DNA of 64,000 nucleotides from Roseobacter sp. (lineage in GTDB: Bacteria; Pseudomonadota; Alphaproteobacteria; Rhodobacterales; Rhodobacteraceae). The stretch is from assembly GCA_024636495.1 (NCBI GenBank), contig JAGXGZ010000053.1, forward strand, positions 1 to 64,000. The letters run 5' to 3'. Shown here piece after piece: positions 25,200-33,378 of this stretch; positions within the stretch are counted from its first letter, which is position 1; each line of letters starts with the position of its first letter. Under the pieces are notes generated by a model. That model was not told where the DNA came from. It ran no database searches and saw only the letters and a program-made list of their open reading frames with translations. Position numbers and translations under genes: made by a program.

Positions 25200-26813
25200 T
25201 CAGGCCTCGGCCTCCTCATCCAGTTCTTCATCTTCCTCTACGTCTGGCTCAAGCTCGGCTGGATCAACCCAACCCAGCAATACGCGCGCCGTCATGATCA
25301 GGTGCTGCGCCTCTTCCAGCGTCATGTCAAACGGTTCCAGCGTACCTTCGTCTTTGGTACGTTCGCCATTGGTTGTCGTCCAACCCCCGGCCAATTCCCA
25401 ATCCGCACAGGTCGCGAAGTCTTCCAGCGTTTTTACGTCGTCCTTGGCCAATGCTTCAAGCATTTGGGGTGTCAGGCCTTCGAATTCAATAAGCGTGTCG
25501 TCAACACCCAAGGCACGGGCTGCATCAAGTGCCGCTTTGTTCTTGGCTTCGAGCACATCGCGGGCGCGGGCCTGCAATTCGCTGGCGGTGTCTTCGTCAA
25601 CACCGTCAATGACCAGCAGTTCGTCAACTTCGACATAGGCGACTTCTTCAAGGTTCGTGAACCCTTCGGATACCAACAGCTGGGCAAAGAATTCATCCAG
25701 ATCAAGGTTGTCCATGAACAGCTTGGTACGCAGTTCGAATTCAGCCTGACGGCGCGCGCTGTCTTGCTCTTCTGTCATGATGTCGATGGTCAAACCGGTC
25801 AGCTGCGACGCAAGACGCACGTTTTGGCCACGACGGCCAATGGCAAGGCTCAACTGTTCTTCGGGAACGACCACTTCGATTTTGCCCGCTTCTTCGTCCA
25901 GAACAACCTTTGACACTTCGGCAGGTTGAAGAGCGTTTACCAAGAAGGTCGGCTGGTCTTCGTTCCACGGGATAATGTCGATCTTTTCGCCCTGAAGCTC
26001 GTTCACGACCGCCTGAACCCGGCTGCCGCGCATACCGACGCAGGCACCGACAGGGTCGATGGAGCTGTCATAGGAAATCACAGCAATCTTGGCGCGCGAA
26101 CCGGGGTCACGGGCAACAGCTTTGATTTCGATGATACCGTCATAAATTTCTGGAACTTCCATCTTGAACAGTTCGGCCATAAATTCTGGCGCTGTCCGGG
26201 AAAGGAAAATCTGCGGGCCGCGCTGTTCGCGGCGCACGTCCTTGATGTAGACGCGGATACGGTCGTTCGGGCGATAGGATTCGCGGCCGATTTTCTCGTT
26301 GCGGCGCAAGATCGCTTCGCCAGCGCCCACATCGACAATGACGTTGCCATATTCTTCGCGCTTGACCAGACCGTTGATGATCGTGCCGGCGCGGTCTTTG
26401 AATTCTTCGTACTGACGGTCACGTTCAGCTTCGCGGACCTTTTGCAAGATCACCTGCTTGGCGGATTGTGCCGCAATCCGGCCCATCTCGACGGGCGGAA
26501 CTTCTTCGGAAAATTCCTGACCGATTTCGGGGTTGGCCATATATTGCTTGGCCTGCTCGACTGTGAATTCTGACTGATAATTCTCAAGCTCGTCATCGGC
26601 CACAACGGTACGCACGCGCGTGAATGTCGCGCGACCTGTTTTGCGGTCAATCGCCACGCGAATGTCCATCTCAGCGCCGTAACGCGACTTGGCCGCCCGA
26701 GCGAGCGATTCTTCCATCGCCTCGACCACCAGATTGGGGTCAATCATCTTTTCGCGGGCAACAGCCTCGGCGGTTTGCAGCAGTTCAAGCTGGTTGGCAG
26801 ATGTAATGGCCAT
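25200..26813 (-). CDS. nusA: Transcription termination/antitermination factor NusA
   Basis: A 537-residue RNA polymerase-binding factor that modulates pausing, termination and antitermination. The N-terminal domain begins MAITSANQLELLQTAEAVA. An S1 domain near residues 130 to 200 has GTIINGLVKREEYGNVIVD. The KH domains include DPVGACVGMRGSRVQAVVNE and LAIGRRGQNVRLASQLTG. The C-terminus carries helix-hairpin-helix-like repeats (GVDEDTASELQARA, DDVKTLEDFATCADWEL) and ends in a very acidic tail. Its ATG comes directly after the rimP stop (TAAATG), so translation is probably coupled. Confidence 0.98.
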   Translation of the reverse strand: MAITSANQLELLQTAEAVAREKMIDPNLVVEAMEESLARAAKSRYGAEMDIRVAIDRKTGRATFTRVRTVVADDELENYQSEFTVEQAKQYMANPEIGQEFSEEVPPVEMGRIAAQSAKQVILQKVREAERDRQYEEFKDRAGTIINGLVKREEYGNVIVDVGAGEAILRRNEKIGRESYRPNDRIRVYIKDVRREQRGPQIFLSRTAPEFMAELFKMEVPEIYDGIIEIKAVARDPGSRAKIAVISYDSSIDPVGACVGMRGSRVQAVVNELQGEKIDIIPWNEDQPTFLVNALQPAEVSKVVLDEEAGKIEVVVPEEQLSLAIGRRGQNVRLASQLTGLTIDIMTEEQDSARRQAEFELRTKLFMDNLDLDEFFAQLLVSEGFTNLEEVAYVEVDELLVIDGVDEDTASELQARARDVLEAKNKAALDAARALGVDDTLIEFEGLTPQMLEALAKDDVKTLEDFATCADWELAGGWTTTNGERTKDEGTLEPFDMTLEEAQHLIMTARVLLGWVDPAELEPDVEEDEELDEEAEA

Positions 26814-27392
26814 TTAGTCGTCTCCCTCGGTGGACCCTTCGGTCTCGATGTCATCGAATTTGGTTTCGTCAATTGCACCCGACGCTTTACGCTGGCGCAG
26901 CATTTCTTTGATCAGATCATCGGTTAGAACCAGCTTGGCATCCGTGAGCCAGTCAAATTTCAGGCCAATGGTGCCCTCTTCGACGTTGATCAACACTTCG
27001 TCGCCATCGATCCCCGCCAGCGCGCCCTTAAAGCGGCGGCGGCCATCAATCAGATCACCGGTTTCAATCTTGGCCTCGTACCCTTCGAACATATCAAAGT
27101 CTTTCAGGCGCGTCAGAGGCCGGTCAATACCGGGGCTGGACACTTCCAGCGTGTATTCGTCAACGATGGGGTCTTCCACGTCCAAAACGGCGCTTACGGC
27201 TTGGCTGACCAACGCCAGTTCATCGACTTCGATCCCGCCATCGGGGCGGTCGGCCATGATCTGCAAGGTGGTCTGTTTGCCAGACATCAGACGGACGCGC
27301 ACCAGTTCAAATCCCATATCCTCGATCACCGGTGTGATGATCTCGGCCATGCGGCGGTCAATGGCGGCTTTGGCAATCAGGTCGTTGTTCAT
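26814..27392 (-). CDS. rimP: Ribosome maturation factor RimP
   Basis: A 192-residue factor for 30S subunit maturation. It starts [20 protein letters not shown] at the ATG at 27392, with AGAGAG upstream. An open frame continues 58 codons further but would run through the leader terminator, so it is rejected. The family core is [39 protein letters not shown] and [15 protein letters not shown]. The C-terminus beyond residue 165 is a charged, low-complexity extension. It is first in the nusA-infB operon and preceded by an attenuator-like leader. Confidence 0.95.
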   Translation of the reverse strand: MNNDLIAKAAIDRRMAEIITPVIEDMGFELVRVRLMSGKQTTLQIMADRPDGGIEVDELALVSQAVSAVLDVEDPIVDEYTLEVSSPGIDRPLTRLKDFDMFEGYEAKIETGDLIDGRRRFKGALAGIDGDEVLINVEEGTIGLKFDWLTDAKLVLTDDLIKEMLRQRKASGAIDETKFDDIETEGSTEGDD

Positions 27393-27427
27393 AATCTCTC
27401 TTATCGCTCTGCTATGGCGCAGGCACA

Positions 27428-27450
27428 AAAAAACGGGCGCGCGGCCCGTG
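27428..27450 (-). terminator. Intrinsic terminator in the rimP leader
   Basis: On the minus strand, ACGGGC, a 5-base loop and GCCCGT are followed by a run of seven Ts, about 36 bases before the rimP start. A promoter-like pair lies upstream at 27506 to 27534, so the hairpin is probably inside the rimP 5' leader and could act as an attenuator. It would also end transcripts of the upstream solute-binding protein gene. Confidence 0.8.
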
Positions 27451-27452
27451 TT

Positions 27453-27470
27453 CAAGATCGGTGGAGCATC
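27453..27470 (-). promoter_or_regulatory. Possible 5-codon leader peptide before the rimP terminator
   Basis: An ATG at 27470 opens the frame MLHRS, whose TGA ends two bases before the terminator stem. The position resembles leader peptides of attenuators, but no clear ribosome-binding site precedes it. The evidence is positional only. Confidence 0.25.
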
Positions 27471-27505
27471 TGGTTTGGACCCTGACGCGCCGCTGTTGAA
27501 TTCGG

Positions 27506-27534
27506 ATATACGCCCCAGATCCGGAAACTGCAAG
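27506..27534 (-). promoter_or_regulatory. Promoter-like pair for the rimP-nusA-infB operon
   Basis: On the minus strand, TTGCAG (27534 to 27529) and TATATC (27511 to 27506) are 17 bases apart. Transcription would start near 27499, giving a leader of about 107 bases that contains the terminator hairpin. Confidence 0.5.
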
Positions 27535-27553
27535 CCCCGACTGAATCGAAGCC

Positions 27554-28402
27554 TTAGGCGAACCACCAGCGTTCAGCGGCCCGCAGGTTGTCCAACGGAC
27601 GGTGCTGCCCGGTTCTGACAGGCATCGCGACCCCACGAGATACGGCATGGGTCATGCCACGGCTCGACGGCAAGGGCGCAATATCGTCAAATCCATTCAG
27701 CGCGTTGGGGTCATTCATATCCGCCGCTTCGACCAGATATTCGGCGAGGGCTTGGGCGCGCACAATTTCTGACGGAATCGACACAAGCTCGACCGTGTCG
27801 AACCACCCCGCAGAGGTGCCTTTGTAATGATCCGTCACCCGCTCAGCCAAAACTTGCTGACCCGGGGTGAACCGTTTCAGACGGTAAAGGCCCGTCCCGA
27901 TTCCCGCCTGCATAGCGTGTCGGGGCCGGATAACCTGATCTGGTGCGGCTAGCGTAAACGGCAGGTCCATCGCGGGACGATCCACCGTAATGCTGATTTG
28001 AAAAGGTCCAAGCGCCTGAACCGTGCCATCCAGCCTGAGCGACGCCACGACATCCTTTGATGTCATGGGCCGACCATCGTGAAATGTCACATCGCGCCGC
28101 AAGTCAAATATCCAGGCACAACCATCCTCGGATCCTTGCCAAGCGGTGGCGAGCTCTCCCCGCAAGGTGCCGTCAGCAGCAATTTCTGTCAGCGTATCGA
28201 ACACAAGACCCTGACGGGCGACCTGCATGAACAACCCATCCCCAGTTTGCCAGCTGTCACTGCGCAGCGCACCCGAAAGTGCCATGCGCAAGCGGCCGCC
28301 CTGCTTTGGCATGGACGCAGCCGACACACCCGTAGCCGCCAGCAAAGCAGCCGCAGCACCCGTAGCAAAAAGCGCCCGGCGATCCATGATTGATCGTGTC
28401 AT
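27554..28402 (-). CDS. Short peptide-type ABC solute-binding protein
   Basis: A 282-residue exported protein with the fold signature of family 5 (peptide/nickel) solute-binding proteins. A twin-arginine-like signal is visible ([22 protein letters not shown]). Family patterns include [40 protein letters not shown] and [20 protein letters not shown]. Typical members have about 500 residues. Here the second lobe is largely missing, yet the frame is clean and ends in a natural-looking C-terminus, so it seems a shortened form rather than a fresh pseudogene. The ATG overlaps the stop of the proline iminopeptidase gene (ATGA). No permease genes are adjacent. Confidence 0.75.
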   Translation of the reverse strand: MTRSIMDRRALFATGAAAALLAATGVSAASMPKQGGRLRMALSGALRSDSWQTGDGLFMQVARQGLVFDTLTEIAADGTLRGELATAWQGSEDGCAWIFDLRRDVTFHDGRPMTSKDVVASLRLDGTVQALGPFQISITVDRPAMDLPFTLAAPDQVIRPRHAMQAGIGTGLYRLKRFTPGQQVLAERVTDHYKGTSAGWFDTVELVSIPSEIVRAQALAEYLVEAADMNDPNALNGFDDIAPLPSSRGMTHAVSRGVAMPVRTGQHRPLDNLRAAERWWFA

Positions 28403-29370
28403 TGCGCCGCAATCCTGTCCATCGCGCGCACCAATTCGGCACTTATACCGGGTTCAGACAATGCATGGCCCGCGTTGCGCACCATCTTCAACTCTGCATT
28501 CGGCCAGGCCTGCGCCAGATGATAGGCGCTGGTGGGTGGGCAAATCATATCATAACGCCCCTGAACGATGACGCCCGGAATATGGGAAATGCGCGGCACA
28601 TGGGCAAGGATTTGACCATCAAACGCCAAAAACCCCGCGTTCGTGAAATAGTGGTTCTCAAGCCGTGAAAAGGTGCGCGAGTACTCTCCCGGCCCCTCGT
28701 GGGTTCCACCGGATGAATGGATCGACGCAAGCGCATTCTCCCACGCGGCCCACGCCTTGCCATATTTAATCTCGGTCTGCATGTCGCCGCTAAAAAGCCG
28801 ACGATGATAGGCTGAGATCAAATCATGACGCTCGTCTTGTGGGATAAGGCTTTCGAACCGGGCCCACAGATCAGGCCAAAACTTGCCCGCGCCCCCCCCG
28901 TAAAACCAATCAAGTTCCGCTTGGGTCATCATGAACACACCACGCAGCACAATGTTGCGCACCCGTTCTGGATGGGTCTGCGCATAGATCAATGCCAGCG
29001 TTGCCCCCCAGCTGCCCCCAAAAGCAATCCATTTATCGACGCCCAGCGCCACGCGGATACGTTCGATATCGTCGACCAGATCCCACGTCGTGTTGTTACT
29101 GACCGACGCAAACGGCTTTGAGCGCCCACAACCGCGCTGATCAAATAGAATCACATGATATTTCTCGGGATCGAAATATCGTCGCATCGACGGGCTGCAC
29201 CCGCCACCCGGGCCGCCATGCAGCACAATGACCGGAATGCCTTTTGGATTCCCGCATTGCTCAACGTAAATGGTGTGGCCATTGCCAACATCCATCATCC
29301 GCTGATCAAACGGGTCAACAGGAGGATAAAGATATTGCACTGCGCGCTTTTGATCCGGGATTTTGTCCAT
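28399..29370 (-). CDS. pip: Proline iminopeptidase
   Basis: A 323-residue alpha/beta-hydrolase (peptidase family S33) that removes N-terminal proline from peptides. It has the oxyanion-hole motif LHGGPGGG, DQRGCGRSKP, and GGSWGATLALIYAQTHP with the nucleophile Ser. The Asp and His regions follow as IVQGRYDMICPPTSAY and RNAGHALSEP. The start MDKIPDQKRAVQYLYPPVDP matches the usual N-terminus. It is cytoplasmic and translationally coupled to the solute-binding protein gene, which hints at peptide use. It is divergent from ubiG. Confidence 0.95.
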   Translation of the reverse strand: MDKIPDQKRAVQYLYPPVDPFDQRMMDVGNGHTIYVEQCGNPKGIPVIVLHGGPGGGCSPSMRRYFDPEKYHVILFDQRGCGRSKPFASVSNNTTWDLVDDIERIRVALGVDKWIAFGGSWGATLALIYAQTHPERVRNIVLRGVFMMTQAELDWFYGGGAGKFWPDLWARFESLIPQDERHDLISAYHRRLFSGDMQTEIKYGKAWAAWENALASIHSSGGTHEGPGEYSRTFSRLENHYFTNAGFLAFDGQILAHVPRISHIPGVIVQGRYDMICPPTSAYHLAQAWPNAELKMVRNAGHALSEPGISAELVRAMDRIAAQ

Positions 29371-29418
29371 TACTGGCCTATATAGTGTTTCCAAACAAAA
29401 GAGCACAGAGAGAATAGA

Positions 29419-30165
29419 ATGCAAGCGCCACAAAGTACCGTAGACCCCGCCGAGATTGAAAAGTTTCAGGCCATGGCCGCCGAATGGTGGGACGAGAATG
29501 GCAAATTCAAACCGCTTCACATGCTTAATCCCTGCCGTTTGGATTACATCACCAACCAGATTGCAGGCGAATTTGACCGCGATCTGAAAACTGAAAAGCC
29601 TTTTGCCGGGCTGCGCATTCTTGATATCGGCTGCGGCGGCGGGTTGCTGGCTGAACCAATGGCGCGGCTGGGTGCCGATGTTGTCGGCGCCGACGCGGCA
29701 GAGCGGAACATTCCAGTGGCACAAGTACACGCGGAACAGTCAGGTCTGACCATCGATTACCGCCACACCACCGCCGAAGCGATGGCAGAGGCGAGTGAAC
29801 AGTTCGATGTCGTTCTGAATATGGAAGTGGTAGAGCATGTCGCATCCCCCATCGATTATCTTATTGCCTGCCGCCAGTTGCTGAAACCCGGCGGATTGCA
29901 AATTTGTTCAACTTTGAACCGCAACCCAAAATCATACATGATGGCGATCATCGGCGCCGAACATGTGATGCGCTGGCTGCCAAAAGGAACCCACGAATGG
30001 TCAAAGTTCATCACGCCTGACGAACTGTTTGATCTGCTGCGCAAGGCCGGCCTTACCCCGGTCGACCGAAAGGGTTTTGTGTTTAACCCGATCAAATGGT
30101 CGTGGAGCCTGTCTGATCGTGACCTGAGCGTGAATTACGTCACAGCAAGCACAAAGCCGGAATAG
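29419..30165 (+). CDS. ubiG: Ubiquinone biosynthesis O-methyltransferase
   Basis: A 248-residue SAM-dependent enzyme that performs both O-methylations in ubiquinone synthesis. Family blocks are [19 protein letters not shown], the SAM motif [47 protein letters not shown] and [16 protein letters not shown], which is distinctive for UbiG. The size is normal. It is divergent from pip and converges on the MarR regulator gene with an eight-base gap. Confidence 0.97.
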   Translation: MQAPQSTVDPAEIEKFQAMAAEWWDENGKFKPLHMLNPCRLDYITNQIAGEFDRDLKTEKPFAGLRILDIGCGGGLLAEPMARLGADVVGADAAERNIPVAQVHAEQSGLTIDYRHTTAEAMAEASEQFDVVLNMEVVEHVASPIDYLIACRQLLKPGGLQICSTLNRNPKSYMMAIIGAEHVMRWLPKGTHEWSKFITPDELFDLLRKAGLTPVDRKGFVFNPIKWSWSLSDRDLSVNYVTASTKPE

Positions 30166-30173
30166 CGGCCCGC

Positions 30174-30611
30174 CTACCTGTCGGCGTGTCTGCGCAGCGC
30201 GCGCAAAGTTTCCAACGTGCCGCGCACCTGCTCTTCGCCCAACTCGTCTGCCACGTCGTTGATCAACGGCGTAATTGACCGGATAGCGGCATCGCGCGCG
30301 TTCCGCCCAGCAGGGCTGATCGCCACCATTTTGCGGCGCGCATCATCCCAATCAGGGCGAATGTGCACATAGCCAGCCCACAGCAGTTTATTCAGCGTGT
30401 TCGTCATTGCACCGCGGGTAACATTAAACGTCTCGGCCAGTTGCGCGGGCGTTTTTTCCCCGTCATGCCATGCAAGATTGTTCAGAACCGAAAAATGCGA
30501 AATCTCCATGCCCTTGGGCAGCACCCGCGTCAGGCGGTTGCGCATCCTTTGATCTGCAGACAACAATTCGCTGATCAACGTAATCGCCAGAGAGTTTCGG
30601 TTTTCTGTCAT
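30174..30611 (-). CDS. MarR-family transcriptional regulator
   Basis: A 145-residue winged-helix regulator. TPAQLAETFNVTRGAMTNTLNKL is the recognition region, followed by the wing (HIRPDWDDARRKMVAISPAG). Flanking helices form the dimer interface. The ATG at 30611 (MTENRN) is preceded by GGCAGGAC. It follows the Nit-type amidase by about 10 bases in the same operon. Ligand and targets are unknown. MarR proteins usually bind palindromes in their own promoters, but none stands out here. Confidence 0.9.
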   Translation of the reverse strand: MTENRNSLAITLISELLSADQRMRNRLTRVLPKGMEISHFSVLNNLAWHDGEKTPAQLAETFNVTRGAMTNTLNKLLWAGYVHIRPDWDDARRKMVAISPAGRNARDAAIRSITPLINDVADELGEEQVRGTLETLRALRRHADR

Positions 30612-30621
30612 GTCCTGCCCA

Positions 30622-31455
30622 TTAAGGTGCCTCAAAATTGCGGCGGTTGGCAAGGCTTGGCACCCGGCGGCGCGCGTCAGCAAGACGGTCCATATCCATC
30701 TCGAACAGGTACACGCCGGGTGTTTCACCCGCATCCATCAACACTTCACCCCAAGGGGCCACAGCCAGCGAATGCCCGTAGGTGAACCGCGTCTTGTTTG
30801 TAGCGCTTTGATGTTCGCCGGTCTGCGCCGGAGCCAGCACAAAGCACCCTGTTTCAATCGCACGGGCGCGCAGTAAGACATGCCAATGCGCAGCCCCCGT
30901 CACAGGCGAAAACGCGGCGGGCATTGTTAGAATGTCGGCCCCGGCATCTGCCAACGCCTGATAGAGATTCGGAAAACGCATATCATAGCAGATGCTCATG
31001 CCGATTTTGCCAAAGGATGTTTCGGAAACGACAGCCTTTTCACCCGGACGGTATCCAGCTGATTCGCGGTAACTTTCTGTCGCATCGATATCGACGTCAA
31101 ACATGTGGATCTTGTCGTAGCGCGCCGCAATTTCCCCCGTCGGATCAATCAGAAACGACCGGTTGGCAAAGCGGCCGTCGGCATCGTCTGTCCTAAGCCC
31201 AAGCGACCCGATGAGCAGCCAGATCGCTTTTTCACGGGCCACGTCCCGTAATGCGGCAAGCGTGATATCCTCTTTCTCGGGCTGAAGCACCTCGTGCTGG
31301 TGGGCGCGGCTGGTCGATACGCAGTTGGTCACCTCGGGGGTCAGCACAAAGTTGGCCCCTTGATCCGCTGCATCGCGTATCATCGCAACCGTGCCCACCA
31401 GATTGCGGGCGGGATCATCCGTCACGTTCAGCTGGATCAGGGCAGCTTTCATCAT
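30622..31455 (-). CDS. Carbon-nitrogen hydrolase, Nit1/deaminated-glutathione amidase type
   Basis: A 277-residue nitrilase-superfamily amidase. The catalytic triad is visible: Glu in FVLTPEVTN, Lys in YDKIHMFDVD and Cys in MSICYDMRFPNLY. The HMFDVDI and YGHSLAVAPWGEVL patterns point to the Nit1/NIT branch, which clears deaminated glutathione. The gene overlaps the grxC stop by four bases. Co-operonic glutaredoxin fits a glutathione-related role, but the exact substrate is an inference from family and context. Confidence 0.9.
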   Translation of the reverse strand: MMKAALIQLNVTDDPARNLVGTVAMIRDAADQGANFVLTPEVTNCVSTSRAHQHEVLQPEKEDITLAALRDVAREKAIWLLIGSLGLRTDDADGRFANRSFLIDPTGEIAARYDKIHMFDVDIDATESYRESAGYRPGEKAVVSETSFGKIGMSICYDMRFPNLYQALADAGADILTMPAAFSPVTGAAHWHVLLRARAIETGCFVLAPAQTGEHQSATNKTRFTYGHSLAVAPWGEVLMDAGETPGVYLFEMDMDRLADARRRVPSLANRRNFEAP

Positions 31456-31709
31456 GCGGCCAACACTGCATCCAGCTTGCCCGCGCGTTCCAGCGCATAA
31501 AGATCATCACAGCCGCCCACATGCGTGTCGCCAATAAAGATCTGCGGCACGGTCCGGCCCCCATTAGCACGCTTGACCATTTCGGCTTTGCGCTCTGGCT
31601 GGGCCAATACATCGACCTCGGAAAAGCTGACGCCTTTTTCGTTCAGCAAACGCTTTGCTGCATGGCAAAAACCGCAAAGCGGAGAGGTGTAAATCTCGAC
31701 TGGTTTCAT
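31452..31709 (-). CDS. grxC: Glutaredoxin 3
   Basis: An 85-residue thiol-disulfide oxidoreductase using glutathione. The active site is SPLCGFCHAAKRLL, here CGFC rather than the common CPYC, a form frequent in alphaproteobacteria. GGRTVPQIFIGDTHVGGCDDL contains the cis-Pro and the glutathione-binding turn. The start ATG is at 31709. It is placed between comF and the Nit-type amidase gene on the minus strand. Confidence 0.95.
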   Translation of the reverse strand: MKPVEIYTSPLCGFCHAAKRLLNEKGVSFSEVDVLAQPERKAEMVKRANGGRTVPQIFIGDTHVGGCDDLYALERAGKLDAVLAA

Positions 31710-31747
31710 GGCTGTGTCCTTGTTCACGAATTCACTTGAACACAGAC

Positions 31748-32488
31748 TTAAGTGTCTTTGGCAACTCTTGCCAGTGTAACGACGCGTATTGCGCCCGCCC
31801 CAGCCGCGATACACGCATATGCGGCAGCGGATAAAGTGGCACCAGACGTCATAACATCATCAACAAGTAGCACAGATCGGCCCTGCAAAAGCGTGATGCG
31901 CCGAGGGTGGGCGGTGATCGCGTCTTGCAAAATCGCATACCGCTCAAGGCGCGTTTTCCCGTCAAGCGAAGGCGTTCGGCGTACCCGTTGCAGCAGATCA
32001 GGACAGCATAACAAACCCGTCTCGCGTGCCAGCGCCTTGGCCAGCAACGCAGATTGATTATGCCGCCGCTTGGCCAACCGCAGCCAATGCAGCGGGATCG
32101 GCGCAATCAGCGTATCAGCGGGCAGAATGCCCGCAATGGCGCGTGACATCCAAAGGGCCGCAGGCTTGGCGATCTCTTGTCGGTCGCCGTGTTTAAGCGC
32201 GAGAACCATCTTGCGACCCATATCGCTGTATAAAAGCGCCGACCGGCCCTGGACCCAAGGGGGCGGTGCTGCCTGGCAAGCATCGCAATGCGCTACCTCG
32301 CCCACCACAGCGCCGGGCAGCGGTATGCCGCACCTGTCGCAAACGGTGCCGCCAATAAATGCGGTATCGCGCCAACACGGGCCACACAGACCAGCAGCAT
32401 GATCGACCATCGCCCCACAACACAGGCAGGCAGGCGGATAGATCAGCCCGGCCGCAGTGTGTAACGCAGTTTGTAACTGGGGCAGCAT
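31748..32488 (-). CDS. comF: ComF-family phosphoribosyltransferase-like protein
   Basis: A 246-residue protein of the ComF family, linked to DNA uptake in competent bacteria but present in many others. An N-terminal zinc-ribbon has CLCCGAMVDHAAGLCGPCW and CDRCGIPLPG, with CDAC further on. The C-terminal PRTase domain has SVLLVDDVMTSGATLSAAA, the phosphoribosyl pyrophosphate-binding loop. The ATG at 32488 with AAGGT upstream is preferred over a TTG ten codons earlier. It is divergent from the NDUFAF5-like gene. Confidence 0.9.
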   Translation of the reverse strand: MLPQLQTALHTAAGLIYPPACLCCGAMVDHAAGLCGPCWRDTAFIGGTVCDRCGIPLPGAVVGEVAHCDACQAAPPPWVQGRSALLYSDMGRKMVLALKHGDRQEIAKPAALWMSRAIAGILPADTLIAPIPLHWLRLAKRRHNQSALLAKALARETGLLCCPDLLQRVRRTPSLDGKTRLERYAILQDAITAHPRRITLLQGRSVLLVDDVMTSGATLSAAAYACIAAGAGAIRVVTLARVAKDT

Positions 32489-32506
32489 GACCTTATTATT
32501 CCTTTT

Positions 32507-33325
32507 ATGAACACGCAAAACATCCTGACAGACATCACCGCCCTATCGCGCAACCGCCACCGCGCCAGCGATGACGGATTATTCCTGCACCGTACCGCGT
32601 TGGACGAGGTCGAGGATCGGCTGGGCTTGGTTAACAGGTCGTTTAAGAAACCAGCCATCGTGACGGGTTTCCCGCAGATTTGGGGCGGATTACGATCCGA
32701 CGCAGTGACTGTGCCAGATCGCGACATGTTGGAGCTTGATCAGACCGCACATGATCTGGTGATCCATGCACTGGGCCTGCATTGGGCAAATGACCCTGTC
32801 GGCCAGATCATCCAGTCGCGCCGCGCGCTTGAGCCAGACGGGCTTTTCCTGTCGGTCAGCTTTGGCGGGCAAACCTTGCACGAACTACGCGCCTGCCTTG
32901 CGCAAGCCGAGGCGCAGATCACGGGCGGTTTATCGCCACGTGTCGCACCCATGGCTGAACTGCGGGATATTGGGGGGCTGCTGCAACGCGCGGGGCTTGC
33001 CCTGCCGGTCGCTGATTCCGTTACACTTAAGGCTGAGTATGACGATATCTGGCATCTGATGCGCGATCTGCGTGCGATGGGCGAAACCAACGCCCTGCAC
33101 GCCCGACTGCGCAAGCCAACCCGTCGCGCGGTATTTCAATCGGCCGCGCAACTTTACCAAGATAACTTTAACTCCGACAACGGCCGCGTCACTGCAACAT
33201 TCGAGATGTTCTTTCTGGCAGGCTGGGCCCCTGCGGACAGCCAGCCCAAACCCCTGCGCCCCGGATCAGCGCAACAGCGTCTGGCAGACGCCCTTGCCAC
33301 GGTTGAAAAGCCGCTGAGCGATTGA
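32507..33325 (+). CDS. NDUFAF5-like methyltransferase-fold protein
   Basis: A 272-residue protein similar to NDUFAF5, the mitochondrial complex I assembly factor that hydroxylates an arginine of the NDUFS7 subunit. Shared blocks are LDEVEDRLGLVNRSFKKPA, LGLHWANDPVGQIIQ, GLFLSVSFGGQTLHELRACL, GGLSPRVAPM, DIGGLLQRAGLALPV and MRDLRAMGETNAL. The class I methyltransferase glycine motif (DxGCGxG in NDUFAF5) is missing: the equivalent place reads VTGFPQIWGG. Thus SAM binding is doubtful, although the fold is clear. It lies between comF (divergent) and hemH. Confidence 0.8.
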   Translation: MNTQNILTDITALSRNRHRASDDGLFLHRTALDEVEDRLGLVNRSFKKPAIVTGFPQIWGGLRSDAVTVPDRDMLELDQTAHDLVIHALGLHWANDPVGQIIQSRRALEPDGLFLSVSFGGQTLHELRACLAQAEAQITGGLSPRVAPMAELRDIGGLLQRAGLALPVADSVTLKAEYDDIWHLMRDLRAMGETNALHARLRKPTRRAVFQSAAQLYQDNFNSDNGRVTATFEMFFLAGWAPADSQPKPLRPGSAQQRLADALATVEKPLSD

Positions 33326-33378
33326 CGCGGCCCTCAAACCGTTTATCTCACGCCTAACTAAGCAAAAAGGAATGCCAG

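Noticed and set aside
27400-27553. A tRNA gene upstream of rimP, as metY in E. coli
   Set aside because: I found no cloverleaf-like stems or CCA end in this region, only a promoter-like pair and a terminator.
27393-27566. 58-codon N-terminal extension of RimP
   Set aside because: It would pass through the intrinsic terminator and -10 region, and the homologous start [10 protein letters not shown] has its own ribosome-binding site.
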